From an uncultured Planctomycetaceae bacterium (GTDB lineage Bacteria; Planctomycetota; Planctomycetia; Pirellulales; JACPPG01), in the NCBI GenBank assembly GCA_945957305.1, contig CAMFLN010000207.1, positions 1-6,296 on the forward strand: 6,296 bases of DNA, in the 5' to 3' direction. Of the stretch, positions 1-6,270 are shown piece after piece (position 1 is the stretch's first letter; the number at the start of each line of letters is the position of its first letter). The notes beneath the pieces are model-generated. The model saw only the letters and a list, made by a program, of their open reading frames with translations. It had not been told where the DNA came from and searched no databases. The translations under genes and the position numbers were made by a program.

Positions 1-694
1 CCTGTGGATCTTTTTCGCCGGGAATCTCGGCGATCAAAATTGGCGCCAGCCGCTTGTCGTCCGGTGCAAAGCGCAGGTTGTAGTAATATTCTTCTTCGAG
101 ATCGAAAGGGACGAGCCCACGACAAACGGGATGGTCGGGCGTGCCTGGTCGCGCAATGGTTTTATGTGTGCCGATCTTCGAGAACCAATGCCGCTCGCCG
201 GGGCCGCTTTGATAGTCGAAGTAGCCGCCGATCCAATCGAGAAATTGCCGGCCCCCCTTTTCATTGGGAACGAAGATCGTGTAGTGCAGCGCTACAAAGC
301 CGCAGCCGCGCTGCATCTGGCGTTCGATCGTTGCCAGGCGGTCAGGCTGCAGCAGCGGATGATGCCGCTCGTCGTGGTCAGAGCCGTCGCAAAAGAAGAA
401 GATCGTGTCGGCGTCGTCGAATGTTTTCGGATCTTGCGGCCAGCCGTCGGTATGCACCTCGATCGCCAGCGGCGGAGCGTTGGTCGAGCTCTCCAGGCAA
501 GCCTTGATCAGCCGCGCTCCCTGCTCATATTCGTGATGCCCCGGACCATGGCTCTTAGTGCCGGCGACGAGCACGACCTTTTTCGGTTTCGTCGCAACGG
601 CTGCCCCCTTGGCGGCCGGCTCGCCCGCAAGCAAGGGGGAAGCCAACGCGATGACAAGCGACAGCGCGGCGAATGGCAAGGGCGGGATTCTCAT
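1..694 (-). CDS. Secreted ThuA-like domain protein, N-terminal part (3' end beyond left edge)
   Basis: Reading the minus strand from the ATG at 694 gives 231 codons without a stop up to the window edge, so the C-terminus is missing. Residues 1-23 form a signal peptide: MRIPPL, a hydrophobic stretch, then a likely cut after LLA23. Mature residues 39-68 hold a beta-strand and turn (KKVVLVAGTKSHGPGHHEYE) typical of the ThuA-like class I glutamine-amidotransferase fold. Further matches are IFFFCDGSDHDERHHPLL (about 97-114) and GFVALHYTIFVPN (about 131-143). In planctomycetes such ThuA-like proteins are common, exported and mostly uncharacterised; some are fused to heme-binding or sugar-binding domains. 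The original ThuA is linked to trehalose and sugar use, but function here is not shown. An AAGG lies about 11 bases upstream of the start, a weak ribosome site. It is divergent from the hydrolase at 909. Plus-strand ORFs over this stretch are shadows. Domain call is firm; role is unknown. Confidence 0.85.
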   Translation of the reverse strand, partial: MRIPPLPFAALSLVIALASPLLAGEPAAKGAAVATKPKKVVLVAGTKSHGPGHHEYEQGARLIKACLESSTNAPPLAIEVHTDGWPQDPKTFDDADTIFFFCDGSDHDERHHPLLQPDRLATIERQMQRGCGFVALHYTIFVPNEKGGRQFLDWIGGYFDYQSGPGERHWFSKIGTHKTIARPGTPDHPVCRGLVPFDLEEEYYYNLRFAPDDKRLAPILIAEIPGEKDPQ

Positions 695-908
695 CGCGGG
701 CGAACCTTGTTGTAAATCGAGGTGGGACCGGTAGACTGCCATTCGATCCGTAGTCGGGCCGACGGCCGCTTTAACGCGTCGGGCGAGGCGCCGGAAGCTA
801 CCAGGCGACTATTTTGGGCAGCCCCGACCGACGTCGTCAAACGCCCTCCGTTGAAGTCAGTTCTCACAAGTTTCGATTGACCCGCGCCACTCCGCCGAAA
901 TCGGCCGC
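695..908. other. Divergent intergenic region
   Basis: These 214 bases separate the minus-strand ThuA-like gene from the plus-strand hydrolase, so promoters for both should lie here. I find no convincing protein. The reading frame of the hydrolase is open back to a TGA at 852-854 but has no ATG, GTG or TTG before 909. GTCGGG occurs at 753-758 and 778-783 and in inverted form at 823-828. GTCGGGCCGAC at 753-763 is an odd-length palindrome. CCGACG (759-764) and CGTCGG (777-782) can form a 6-bp stem. No clear plus-strand promoter is visible. Confidence 0.6.
811..840 (-). promoter_or_regulatory. Possible promoter for the ThuA-like gene
   Basis: On the minus strand TTGACG (835-840, five of six matches to the -35 consensus) is followed after 18 bases by CAAAAT (811-816, four of six matches to the -10 consensus). 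It would give a leader of roughly 110 bases to the ATG at 694. One copy of the inverted GTCGGG motif lies in the spacer. The spacing is slightly long and planctomycete promoters are poorly defined, so this is only a candidate. Confidence 0.25.
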
Positions 909-1763
909 ATGTTTATAGAGATTTCGTTAGCGACCGACCGTGTCGAGCTGAACCTGGCCGAAGGACCGACCGCAGGTCCTCCCCTGCTGTTGCTACATGG
1001 GGTTGCGCGGCGCTGGCAGGATTACGCCGTGTTCGCTCCGGCGCTGGCGGCACGCTGGCATGTTCTGGCGCTTGATTTTCGTGGGCACGGCAATTCGCGG
1101 CGTGCCGACCAGTATCGCGTCGTGGACTATGTGCATGACGCGCTCGCGGTTCTGCACAAGCGCACCTCCCAGCCGGCTGTCGTATACGGTCATTCGCTGG
1201 GCGCTATGGTTGCGGCCGCGGTGGCGAGTCAAGCTCCGGAACGCGTCCGCGCCGTCGTGCTCGAGGATCCGCCGTTTGGCACGCTCGGCCCAGAAATTCG
1301 CCAGACCGCGTTCCATAGCATGTTCACTGCGTTTTCAGAGCTGGCGGGCAGCGAACACAGTGTCGATGAGCTGGCCGCGGCGCTGGCGAACGTGACGATC
1401 ACGACGCCGGGCAAGCCGTTGCGACTGCGCATGAGCGAGCTGCGCGATCCGGCCGCGCTGCGGTTCATGGCCAGCTGTTTGAAACGCCTCGATCCCGCCG
1501 CCATGACGCCACTCGTCGAGGGGCGCTGGATGGAAGGATATGACCAGGAGAGCATCCTGCGGGGCATTTCCTGCCCAGCGCTGTTGCTGCAGGGAGAGTA
1601 CGCGCAAGGCGGCATGCTCGCAGACGCCGAGGCGGCGCGTGTTACGCAACTGTTGCCGCGAGGACTGTGCATCAAGGTCGCCGGCGCGGGACATTTACTC
1701 CACACCATGCAACCGGAAACGACGCTGCGACTCGTCACGGCGTTTTTAGAATCCTTGCGTTAG
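909..1763 (+). CDS. Alpha/beta hydrolase
   Basis: The 284-residue protein has the full alpha/beta-hydrolase layout. Strand beta-3 leads to the oxyanion-hole HG at 30-31 (LLLLHG). The next strand gives LALDFRGHGNS (53-63). The nucleophile elbow is GHSLG at 94-98 with Ser96. A cap of about residues 130-215 follows, and the catalytic His262 lies in AGAGHLLH. The acid is probably Asp239 in GGMLAD, with Glu230 as alternative. It has no signal peptide, so it should be cytoplasmic. The family covers esterases, lactonases, C-C hydrolases and haloperoxidase-like enzymes, and substrate cannot be told from these motifs. The ATG at 909 is the only usual start after the in-frame stop at 852-854, and it has no clear Shine-Dalgarno. 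The amidohydrolase follows 25 bases after its stop, suggesting one operon. The overlapping antisense ORFs are shadows. Confidence 0.92.
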   Translation: MFIEISLATDRVELNLAEGPTAGPPLLLLHGVARRWQDYAVFAPALAARWHVLALDFRGHGNSRRADQYRVVDYVHDALAVLHKRTSQPAVVYGHSLGAMVAAAVASQAPERVRAVVLEDPPFGTLGPEIRQTAFHSMFTAFSELAGSEHSVDELAAALANVTITTPGKPLRLRMSELRDPAALRFMASCLKRLDPAAMTPLVEGRWMEGYDQESILRGISCPALLLQGEYAQGGMLADAEAARVTQLLPRGLCIKVAGAGHLLHTMQPETTLRLVTAFLESLR

Positions 1764-1774
1764 AGTTGGTAAAC

Positions 1775-1781
1775 GAGAAAG
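1775..1781 (+). promoter_or_regulatory. Ribosome binding site of the amidohydrolase
   Basis: GAGAAAG lies 7 bases before the ATG at 1789, inside the 25-base gap after the hydrolase stop. Another ATG at 1784 is out of frame and meets TGA after two codons, so 1789 is the functional start. The purine-rich site supports translation from a shared transcript. Confidence 0.45.
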
Positions 1782-1788
1782 CGATGCG

Positions 1789-3126
1789 ATGAAGACAGCA
1801 CAGGGCACAACGATCATTGAGAACGGCCAGTTGATCGATGGGACCGGGGCGGCCGCCGTCCCGAACGCCGCGGTGGTGATTCGCGATGGTCGGATCTTGT
1901 ATGCCGGACCTGCTGTCGGCGCACCAGCGGCGCCGCCGGATGCCACGCGGATCAATGCCCAGGGGGGCACGATCATGCCGGGCCTGGTCGAGGCGCATTT
2001 TCATCCCACGTACTTCGACGTGGCGGAATTGCAGGACCTCGATATCAAATATCCGGTCGAGTACGTGACGCTGCTGGCGGCTGCCAACGCGCGATTGGCT
2101 CTCGAATGCGGTTACACCGCGGCGCGCTCCGGCGGCAGCCTGTTCAACATCGACGTGTGGCTGAAGAAAGCGATCGAAGACGAGATCATGCCCGGCCCGC
2201 GCTTGGCCGCCAGCGGCCGCGAAATCTGCGGCGCCGGCGGCTTGATGGACTGGAACCCCGACTTTCGCAAGATCGGCATGGAGGGGCTGGTGCTGTTGAT
2301 CAACGGCGCCGAGGAAGGACGCCGCGCCGTCCGCAAACTGGTCAAAGACGGTGTTGAATGGGTCAAAACCTATCCGACAGGCGACGCCGCCGCGCCGGAC
2401 ACCAACGACCATCACACATTGTGCATGACGTTCGAAGAGATGCACGCCGTGGTGGCCGAAGCCCATAATCATCGCCTCAAAGTCACCGGTCACTGCCGCG
2501 CCACCGAAGGGATCAAAAACGCGCTCAAGGCCGGTTACGACACGCTCGAACACGGCACGTTCATGGATGCCGAGGCGCTCGACATGCTGCTCGCGCGCAA
2601 TACGCCCGTCGTCCCCGCGCTGCAATTCGAGCAGGCCAGCGTCGTGCGCGGGCGCGAATTCAAACTGCCACAGGCCGTGATCGATGGTCATCAAGAAACG
2701 CTCGAAGGGGGCGCAGAATCGGCTCGCATGATTTTGCGCGCGGGGGGCCGCATCGGGCTGGGCGGAGATTACGGTTTCGCCTGGAATCCGCACGGCGACT
2801 ATGCCAAGGAGATCAGCTTCTTTGTGAACTACGTCGGCTTCACGCCGCTGGAAGCTATCCGCTCGGCCACGCTGATCGGTGCCGAGATCATGGGGCGCGG
2901 CGAGGAATTCGGCACCGTCGAGCCAGGCAAGCTGGCCGATCTGCTGATCGTCGACGGCGACCCGATCGCGGAGATCCGCGTGCTGGAGGATCGCTCGCAC
3001 ATTATCGCCGTCATGCAAGGCGGGGTTGTAAAGGCCGGTCGCTTGGCAGCTCGGCGTGATGCAGATTCCACAGGCTCGACTGCGTCCACGAACGGTGCGA
3101 AGACGCAAATTTCCGTGTCACACTAA
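1789..3126 (+). CDS. Metal-dependent amidohydrolase (prolidase/imidazolonepropionase-like)
   Basis: This 445-residue protein is a complete amidohydrolase-superfamily enzyme. The N-terminal beta-sandwich (about 8-60) leads into MPGLVEAHFH, with metal ligands His70 and His72. Lys193 in VKTYPTGD fits the bridging, usually carbamylated lysine. His235 (VTGHC) and His255 (LEHGT) fit the second metal pair, and Asp327 (LGGDYG) the catalytic aspartate. The sandwich closes with GTVEPGKLADLLIVDGDP (375-392). This set matches the group that includes Xaa-Pro dipeptidases, imidazolonepropionase-like and related hydrolases with a two-metal centre. They cleave amide, peptide or cyclic amide bonds. No signal peptide is present, so it is likely cytoplasmic. 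The last 25 residues are a Ser/Thr-rich tail beyond the usual domain end. It sits between the hydrolase and the aldo/keto reductase. The long antisense ORF (1735-3108) is a codon-bias shadow. Family is firm; substrate is unknown. Confidence 0.93.
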   Translation: MKTAQGTTIIENGQLIDGTGAAAVPNAAVVIRDGRILYAGPAVGAPAAPPDATRINAQGGTIMPGLVEAHFHPTYFDVAELQDLDIKYPVEYVTLLAAANARLALECGYTAARSGGSLFNIDVWLKKAIEDEIMPGPRLAASGREICGAGGLMDWNPDFRKIGMEGLVLLINGAEEGRRAVRKLVKDGVEWVKTYPTGDAAAPDTNDHHTLCMTFEEMHAVVAEAHNHRLKVTGHCRATEGIKNALKAGYDTLEHGTFMDAEALDMLLARNTPVVPALQFEQASVVRGREFKLPQAVIDGHQETLEGGAESARMILRAGGRIGLGGDYGFAWNPHGDYAKEISFFVNYVGFTPLEAIRSATLIGAEIMGRGEEFGTVEPGKLADLLIVDGDPIAEIRVLEDRSHIIAVMQGGVVKAGRLAARRDADSTGSTASTNGAKTQISVSH

Positions 3127-3173
3127 GCGCTGCACATGGTCAAAGCGCAACGAACGTTTGAGATTGCCGCACC

Positions 3174-3177
3174 GAGG
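3174..3177 (+). promoter_or_regulatory. Ribosome binding site of the aldo/keto reductase
   Basis: GAGG lies 5 bases before the ATG at 3183. It is the clearest Shine-Dalgarno in the window and fixes this start. The MERRRLGKTDLQVS sequence that follows is the normal N-terminus of the family. Confidence 0.6.
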
Positions 3178-3182
3178 TTCAC

Positions 3183-4148
3183 ATGGAACGTCGCCGTCTA
3201 GGGAAAACAGACTTGCAGGTGTCCCCGGTCGCGCTGGGGTGCTGGCCGATGGCCGGCATGACCAGCTTGGGCGTGAACGACACAGATAGCCTGGCGACGC
3301 TGGCGGCTTGCCTGGACGCGGGCATCAATTTCCTCGACACGGCCTACAACTACGGCCCCCATGGAGAGAGCGAGCGTTTGATCGCCCGGGCCTTGGGCAG
3401 CAAGCGCGATCAATTCGTCATCGCCACCAAGGGAGGGTTGCATTGGGGACCGCAGGGGGAACGGCTGCACGATGCCAGTCCGCGGGCGTTGCGGCGCGAG
3501 TGCGACGAAAGCCTGCAACGGCTCGGCACCGACTACATCGACCTTCTCTATCTGCATGCTCCTGATCCGGCGGTTCCACTCGGCGAATCGGCCGGGGCAA
3601 TGGCCGAGTTGCTGGCCACTGGCAAGGTGCGCGCCGTGGGTGCGTCGAACGTGTCGCTGGCGCAATTGATCGAGTTTGCCGCCGCTTGCCCCGTCAGCGC
3701 ATGCCAGCCGAAGTACAACATGCTGCAGCGCGAGATCGAGGCCGACATTGTTCCCTGGTGCATACAGCACCAGGTTTCACTCGTGGTTTATTGGCCGCTG
3801 ATGAAGGGATTGTTGGCCGGCAAGCTTGCGCGGGATCACGTGTTCGACGCCGCCGACGGGCGGGCCAAATATCCGATGTTCCAAGGCACCGAATGGCAGA
3901 AAAATCAGGACCTGGTCGACGCGCTACGGTCGATCGCCAGCGCGGCAAAGCGCACGGTTGCCCAGGTCGTGATCAACTGGACGATCCACCGTCCGGGCAT
4001 CACAGCCGCGCTGTGCGGCGCGAAGCGGCCTGACCAGCTGCGCGAAAACGCCGGCGCCCTCGACTGGCGGCTTACCGAACAGCAACTGGCAGAAATCGAT
4101 CAGGCACTTGCCGCGCGCGGGCAAGCCGTGTCGCGCAACGCCGTTTGA
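3183..4148 (+). CDS. Aldo/keto reductase
   Basis: The 321-residue protein is a full-length NAD(P)H-dependent aldo/keto reductase with a TIM-barrel fold. The catalytic tetrad is intact: Asp52 and Tyr57 in FLDTAYNYG, Lys83 in ATKGG and His125 in YLHAPD. Cofactor-site motifs are GASN (153-156), Gln175 (CQPKYN), YWPLMKGLLAGK (203-214) and the C-terminal GAKRPDQLREN (279-289). Lys281 and Arg282 there fit the NADP phosphate site. Such enzymes reduce aldehydes or ketones, or oxidise sugars in the reverse sense; the sequence resembles the broad bacterial YajO/Tas-like group. It is cytoplasmic. It starts 56 bases after the amidohydrolase, most likely on the same transcript. Its last codons and stop lie in the 5' arm of the hairpin at 4140-4174, which would end the unit. 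Substrate is unknown. Confidence 0.94.
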   Translation: MERRRLGKTDLQVSPVALGCWPMAGMTSLGVNDTDSLATLAACLDAGINFLDTAYNYGPHGESERLIARALGSKRDQFVIATKGGLHWGPQGERLHDASPRALRRECDESLQRLGTDYIDLLYLHAPDPAVPLGESAGAMAELLATGKVRAVGASNVSLAQLIEFAAACPVSACQPKYNMLQREIEADIVPWCIQHQVSLVVYWPLMKGLLAGKLARDHVFDAADGRAKYPMFQGTEWQKNQDLVDALRSIASAAKRTVAQVVINWTIHRPGITAALCGAKRPDQLRENAGALDWRLTEQQLAEIDQALAARGQAVSRNAV

Positions 4149-4174
4149 TCCCTATATTCCCGGGATCAAGCGGC
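4140..4174 (+). terminator. Terminator-like hairpin over the stop of the aldo/keto reductase
   Basis: The 5' arm 4140-4152 pairs with 4162-4174 over 13 positions. Twelve are Watson-Crick pairs and one (4144 with 4170) is a G-U wobble. The loop is 9 bases (4153-4161). The TGA stop at 4146-4148 lies within the 5' arm. The 3' arm is followed by a pyrimidine-rich stretch (about 4176-4194) with a TTT at 4192-4194 rather than a pure T-tract. This fits an imperfect intrinsic terminator or a 3' RNA-stabilising structure for the three-gene unit. Confidence 0.65.
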
Positions 4175-4206
4175 AGCTCTCTGCCTTCTCTTTCGCAGTT
4201 CACAAA

Positions 4207-4234
4207 TTGACAACCCTGGGCAGCGGGTTATGTT
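4207..4234 (+). promoter_or_regulatory. Sigma70-like promoter of the Pro-rich protein gene
   Basis: An exact TTGACA (4207-4212) is followed after 16 bases by TATGTT (4229-4234, four of six matches to the -10 consensus). Transcription would begin near 4241, giving a leader of about 57 bases to the ATG at 4298. It lies downstream of the hairpin at 4140-4174, so the next gene would be independent of the enzyme operon. Confidence 0.45.
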
Positions 4235-4297
4235 TTTCCGGCTGCCAACGGCGGGTCACACACTGCGCGAGGCGGCAAGAGCCACGATAGGGACGCG

Positions 4298-5011
4298 ATG
4301 AAACGGGTATCAAGCCGAATTCTTGCGCAAACCGCACGGGCGTCCCTGGCTTATTGCTTAGTCTCGGCAGCAAGCGCCTCGCTGGCCAACTCGCAGCCCC
4401 CGGCACAACCGTCTCGTTCGGCAGCAACGGCGCCGCCGGCAGTGACCGCACAGCCGGCGCCGCCGAGCAATGCGAATCCGTTGCGTGCTGGTGCTCCCGC
4501 AAGCTCGTCACCGGCGGCCAGCCCCAGCGGCGCGTCGCCCTCTGTGGCTCAGCCGGGAAATGCTCCGACAGCCACGCTCAACCTGGCCGCGCCCGCTGCT
4601 TCAAGCCCCGTGGGCGGGGAAAAACAACCCCCGGTTCCGAACACAGGTCCGTTGCATTTGTTTCGTCGGGCGGAAAAACCTTTGCCGGCGCCCTCGGCGG
4701 GCACACCTGCCAAGAAGCTATTTCCGCAAGACGCTCGGGGAGAAGTCGCCAGTTCGCCAGTCCGCGTGATGCGCTATGAGGACGTGGCGGCCGGTGCGGC
4801 GCTTGTGCCACTTGCGCCGCGCCCCCAGGGAAAAGCGGCGGGCAACAAGCCTGCGGGTACTCCGCCGCCTGCAGAATCAAGGCCACGCGAAGAGATTCCG
4901 CAGATTCAACGTCTGCCGCCGGTCGATCGGACCTTGCCGCGTCCCAAATTTCCGCCGGGCGCGAAGCTGCCGCAAGAGCCGATCGAGATCTATCCCGAGA
5001 CCGGCAAATAG
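4298..5011 (+). CDS. Exported Pro/Ala-rich protein of unknown function
   Basis: The 237-residue protein starts MKRVSSRILAQ with a signal peptide and a likely cut after SLA30. Cys20 does not sit in a proper lipobox because Tyr precedes it, so a lipoprotein is unlikely. Residues 31-120 are a low-complexity stretch of Pro, Ala, Ser, Gln and Thr, likely a disordered linker. The C-terminal half has more varied sequence: LHLFRRAEKPLPAP (119-132), VRVMRYEDVAAG (154-165), and a Pro-rich end from about 195 with PREEIPQIQRLPPVDR and PIEIYPETGK. AGGGA (4289-4293) lies 4 bases before the ATG. A second plus-strand frame is open for 141 codons (4354-4779), but only this frame gives an export signal and a start behind a ribosome site. 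I recognise no domain. It could be a periplasmic or cell-wall linker protein. It has its own promoter candidate and two hairpins downstream. Confidence 0.7.
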   Translation: MKRVSSRILAQTARASLAYCLVSAASASLANSQPPAQPSRSAATAPPAVTAQPAPPSNANPLRAGAPASSSPAASPSGASPSVAQPGNAPTATLNLAAPAASSPVGGEKQPPVPNTGPLHLFRRAEKPLPAPSAGTPAKKLFPQDARGEVASSPVRVMRYEDVAAGAALVPLAPRPQGKAAGNKPAGTPPPAESRPREEIPQIQRLPPVDRTLPRPKFPPGAKLPQEPIEIYPETGK

Positions 5012-5014
5012 CTC

Positions 5015-5048
5015 GGCGCGGCTCGCGCGCTTCGCCTGTTGCCGCGCC
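5015..5048 (+). terminator. GC-rich hairpin after the Pro-rich gene
   Basis: GGCGCGGC (5015-5022) and GCCGCGCC (5041-5048) form a perfect 8-bp stem with an 18-base loop, 3 bases after the TAG at 5009-5011. The following sequence (AATTCTGG) is not T-rich, so it is at best a weak intrinsic terminator. In GC-rich DNA such a stem may occur by chance. Confidence 0.35.
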
Positions 5049-5075
5049 AATTCTGGCGGCAGGGTGCCCCTCGTT

Positions 5076-5096
5076 CTAAGATGGTCTCCGTCTTAG
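5076..5096. repeat. Inverted repeat upstream of the RMD1-like gene
   Basis: CTAAGATGG (5076-5084) and CCGTCTTAG (5088-5096) form a 9-bp stem with one G-U wobble (5082 with 5090) and a 3-base loop. It ends 28 bases before the ATG at 5125. No T-tract follows on the plus strand. It may be a terminator remnant of the upstream gene, an operator, or an RNA hairpin in the leader of the next gene. Confidence 0.5.
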
Positions 5097-5124
5097 CAAT
5101 GGGTCAGCATCGACGGCAGGCTTC

Positions 5125-6270
5125 ATGGATAGCAATTCCGCAGATCGTCCGGCGAAGCAGGCCGTGATGGATGTTCCGGCGTGCGAGGCAGTGCACGGCA
5201 CGCTGCACATTTACGTGGCGTTTGACATTGGCGGCGAAGTGAACCTCGAACGCGCGCGCCGTCTGGTGCCGGCTGAATTGCAGAAACTACCACGCCGGCC
5301 GCGCACGCCGTCTTCGATTGCTTATCGACCCGCCCCGCTGCGCTTTCAATTGCCGGCGGCGCGATTATCGCTGGCCGAGTTGGGCGAGGTCGAACTATCG
5401 ATGGATGCCACCTTGTTCGATTTTGCCGCGGTGGGCGTGGCGCTGCGAACTCCGTTCCTGTTGCCGCCGGCGGCGATCTTGCGTTTGGCGCGTGCGCTCG
5501 CGGAACCGGGTGAGCTGGTGCAGGCGGCGCGGCAGGCCTTTGCGCCGCTCTACACCAGCTTGCTGCCCGCGATTCATCAACCGAGTTGGAGCGACTTGAC
5601 CGAAGAGTACTTTGTTTTCGAATTGCCTCCTGAGGGGCCCTTGCCGCGTCCGGCGGAGTTGCTGGCGCGGCACGCCGCCTGGCTGGCTGGCGTAGTCCGA
5701 CTGGAAGACGAGGCCCTGAGCCCGGAAGAAATCGACGAGGCCACGAAGTCGCGCATCAGTTATGGTCCCGGCGACCTGTTCTTGGCCGAATGGTCGGCGG
5801 CGCTACTGCTCGACCAGGAGTGTGGCGAGACGTTGCAGACCATCGAGTTTGCCAACATTCAATTGCTGGAATTTCGTTTCCTGGACGAGCAGCTCGATCG
5901 CCGGCTGAGCGAAGCGTATCGCCTGATCCATCCCTTGCAGCGCCGCTACCTCCCTTTTTGGCGAACGCACACTTTGCCGTTGCGTGCGCTCGGCGAGCTG
6001 CGGATGGAGGCACACGACGTTTTCGAGCGCACCGGCAACGTGCTCAAGCTCGTCGGCGACCAATATCTGGCGCGGGTTTACCGGTTGCTCGCCGCACGGT
6101 TTCACCTCGACGACTGGGAACGCAGCATCGAACGCTCGTTGCGGACCATCGAGGACGTGTACGGCATCCTCTCGGACCGGGCGGACACGTTTCGGGCCGA
6201 GTTCATGGAGGTCGTGATCATCGTGCTGATCACCCTGGAAATCGCGCTGGCGCTGTGGAAGGGGCATTAA
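5125..6270 (+). CDS. RMD1/DUF155-family protein with C-terminal membrane anchor
   Basis: This 381-residue protein has the layout of the RMD1/YagE (DUF155) family. The N-terminal half holds a mixed alpha/beta region starting HGTLHIYVAFDIGG (24-37), with MDATLFDFAAVGVALR (93-108). The conserved core is YGPGDLFLAEWSAALLLD (213-230), then TIEFANIQLLEFRFLDEQLD (239-258). A helical, probably coiled-coil part follows (about 259-358). One membrane segment ends the protein (about 360-378, FMEVVIIVLITLEIALALW), as in eukaryotic Rmd1 and RMND1. Those eukaryotic relatives are mitochondrial or endomembrane proteins, and human RMND1 supports mitochondrial translation; the bacterial members have no settled function. 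It has no signal peptide, so it should be anchored by its tail with the bulk in the cytoplasm. AGG at 5118-5120 precedes the ATG by 4 bases; Met15 is an alternative start. Assignment rests on recalled family motifs, not a search. Confidence 0.78.
   Translation: MDSNSADRPAKQAVMDVPACEAVHGTLHIYVAFDIGGEVNLERARRLVPAELQKLPRRPRTPSSIAYRPAPLRFQLPAARLSLAELGEVELSMDATLFDFAAVGVALRTPFLLPPAAILRLARALAEPGELVQAARQAFAPLYTSLLPAIHQPSWSDLTEEYFVFELPPEGPLPRPAELLARHAAWLAGVVRLEDEALSPEEIDEATKSRISYGPGDLFLAEWSAALLLDQECGETLQTIEFANIQLLEFRFLDEQLDRRLSEAYRLIHPLQRRYLPFWRTHTLPLRALGELRMEAHDVFERTGNVLKLVGDQYLARVYRLLAARFHLDDWERSIERSLRTIEDVYGILSDRADTFRAEFMEVVIIVLITLEIALALWKGH

Noticed and set aside
131..715. 194-codon plus-strand ORF over the left end
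   Set aside because: It lies antisense to the ThuA-like gene, has no family features and has Arg-rich shadow-like composition. The minus strand carries a signal peptide and recognisable motifs.
1735..3108. 457-codon antisense ORF opposite the amidohydrolase
   Set aside because: The plus strand holds a complete amidohydrolase with all metal ligands. Long antisense ORFs are common in GC-rich genes, and this one shows no domain or ribosome site.
3127..3148. GCGCT...AGCGC inverted repeat after the amidohydrolase stop
   Set aside because: The stem is only 5 bp with a 13-base gap or so and no T-tract; too weak to call a terminator inside the operon.
4314..4357. Possible lipobox around Cys20 of the Pro-rich protein
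   Set aside because: The residue before Cys is Tyr, not Gly, Ala or Ser, so lipoprotein processing is unlikely; a normal signal-peptidase site follows at residue 30.
5099..5167. Short 22-codon ORF starting at ATG 5099, overlapping the start of the RMD1-like gene
   Set aside because: It has no ribosome site of its own and no attenuation-type codon run; it is most likely chance.
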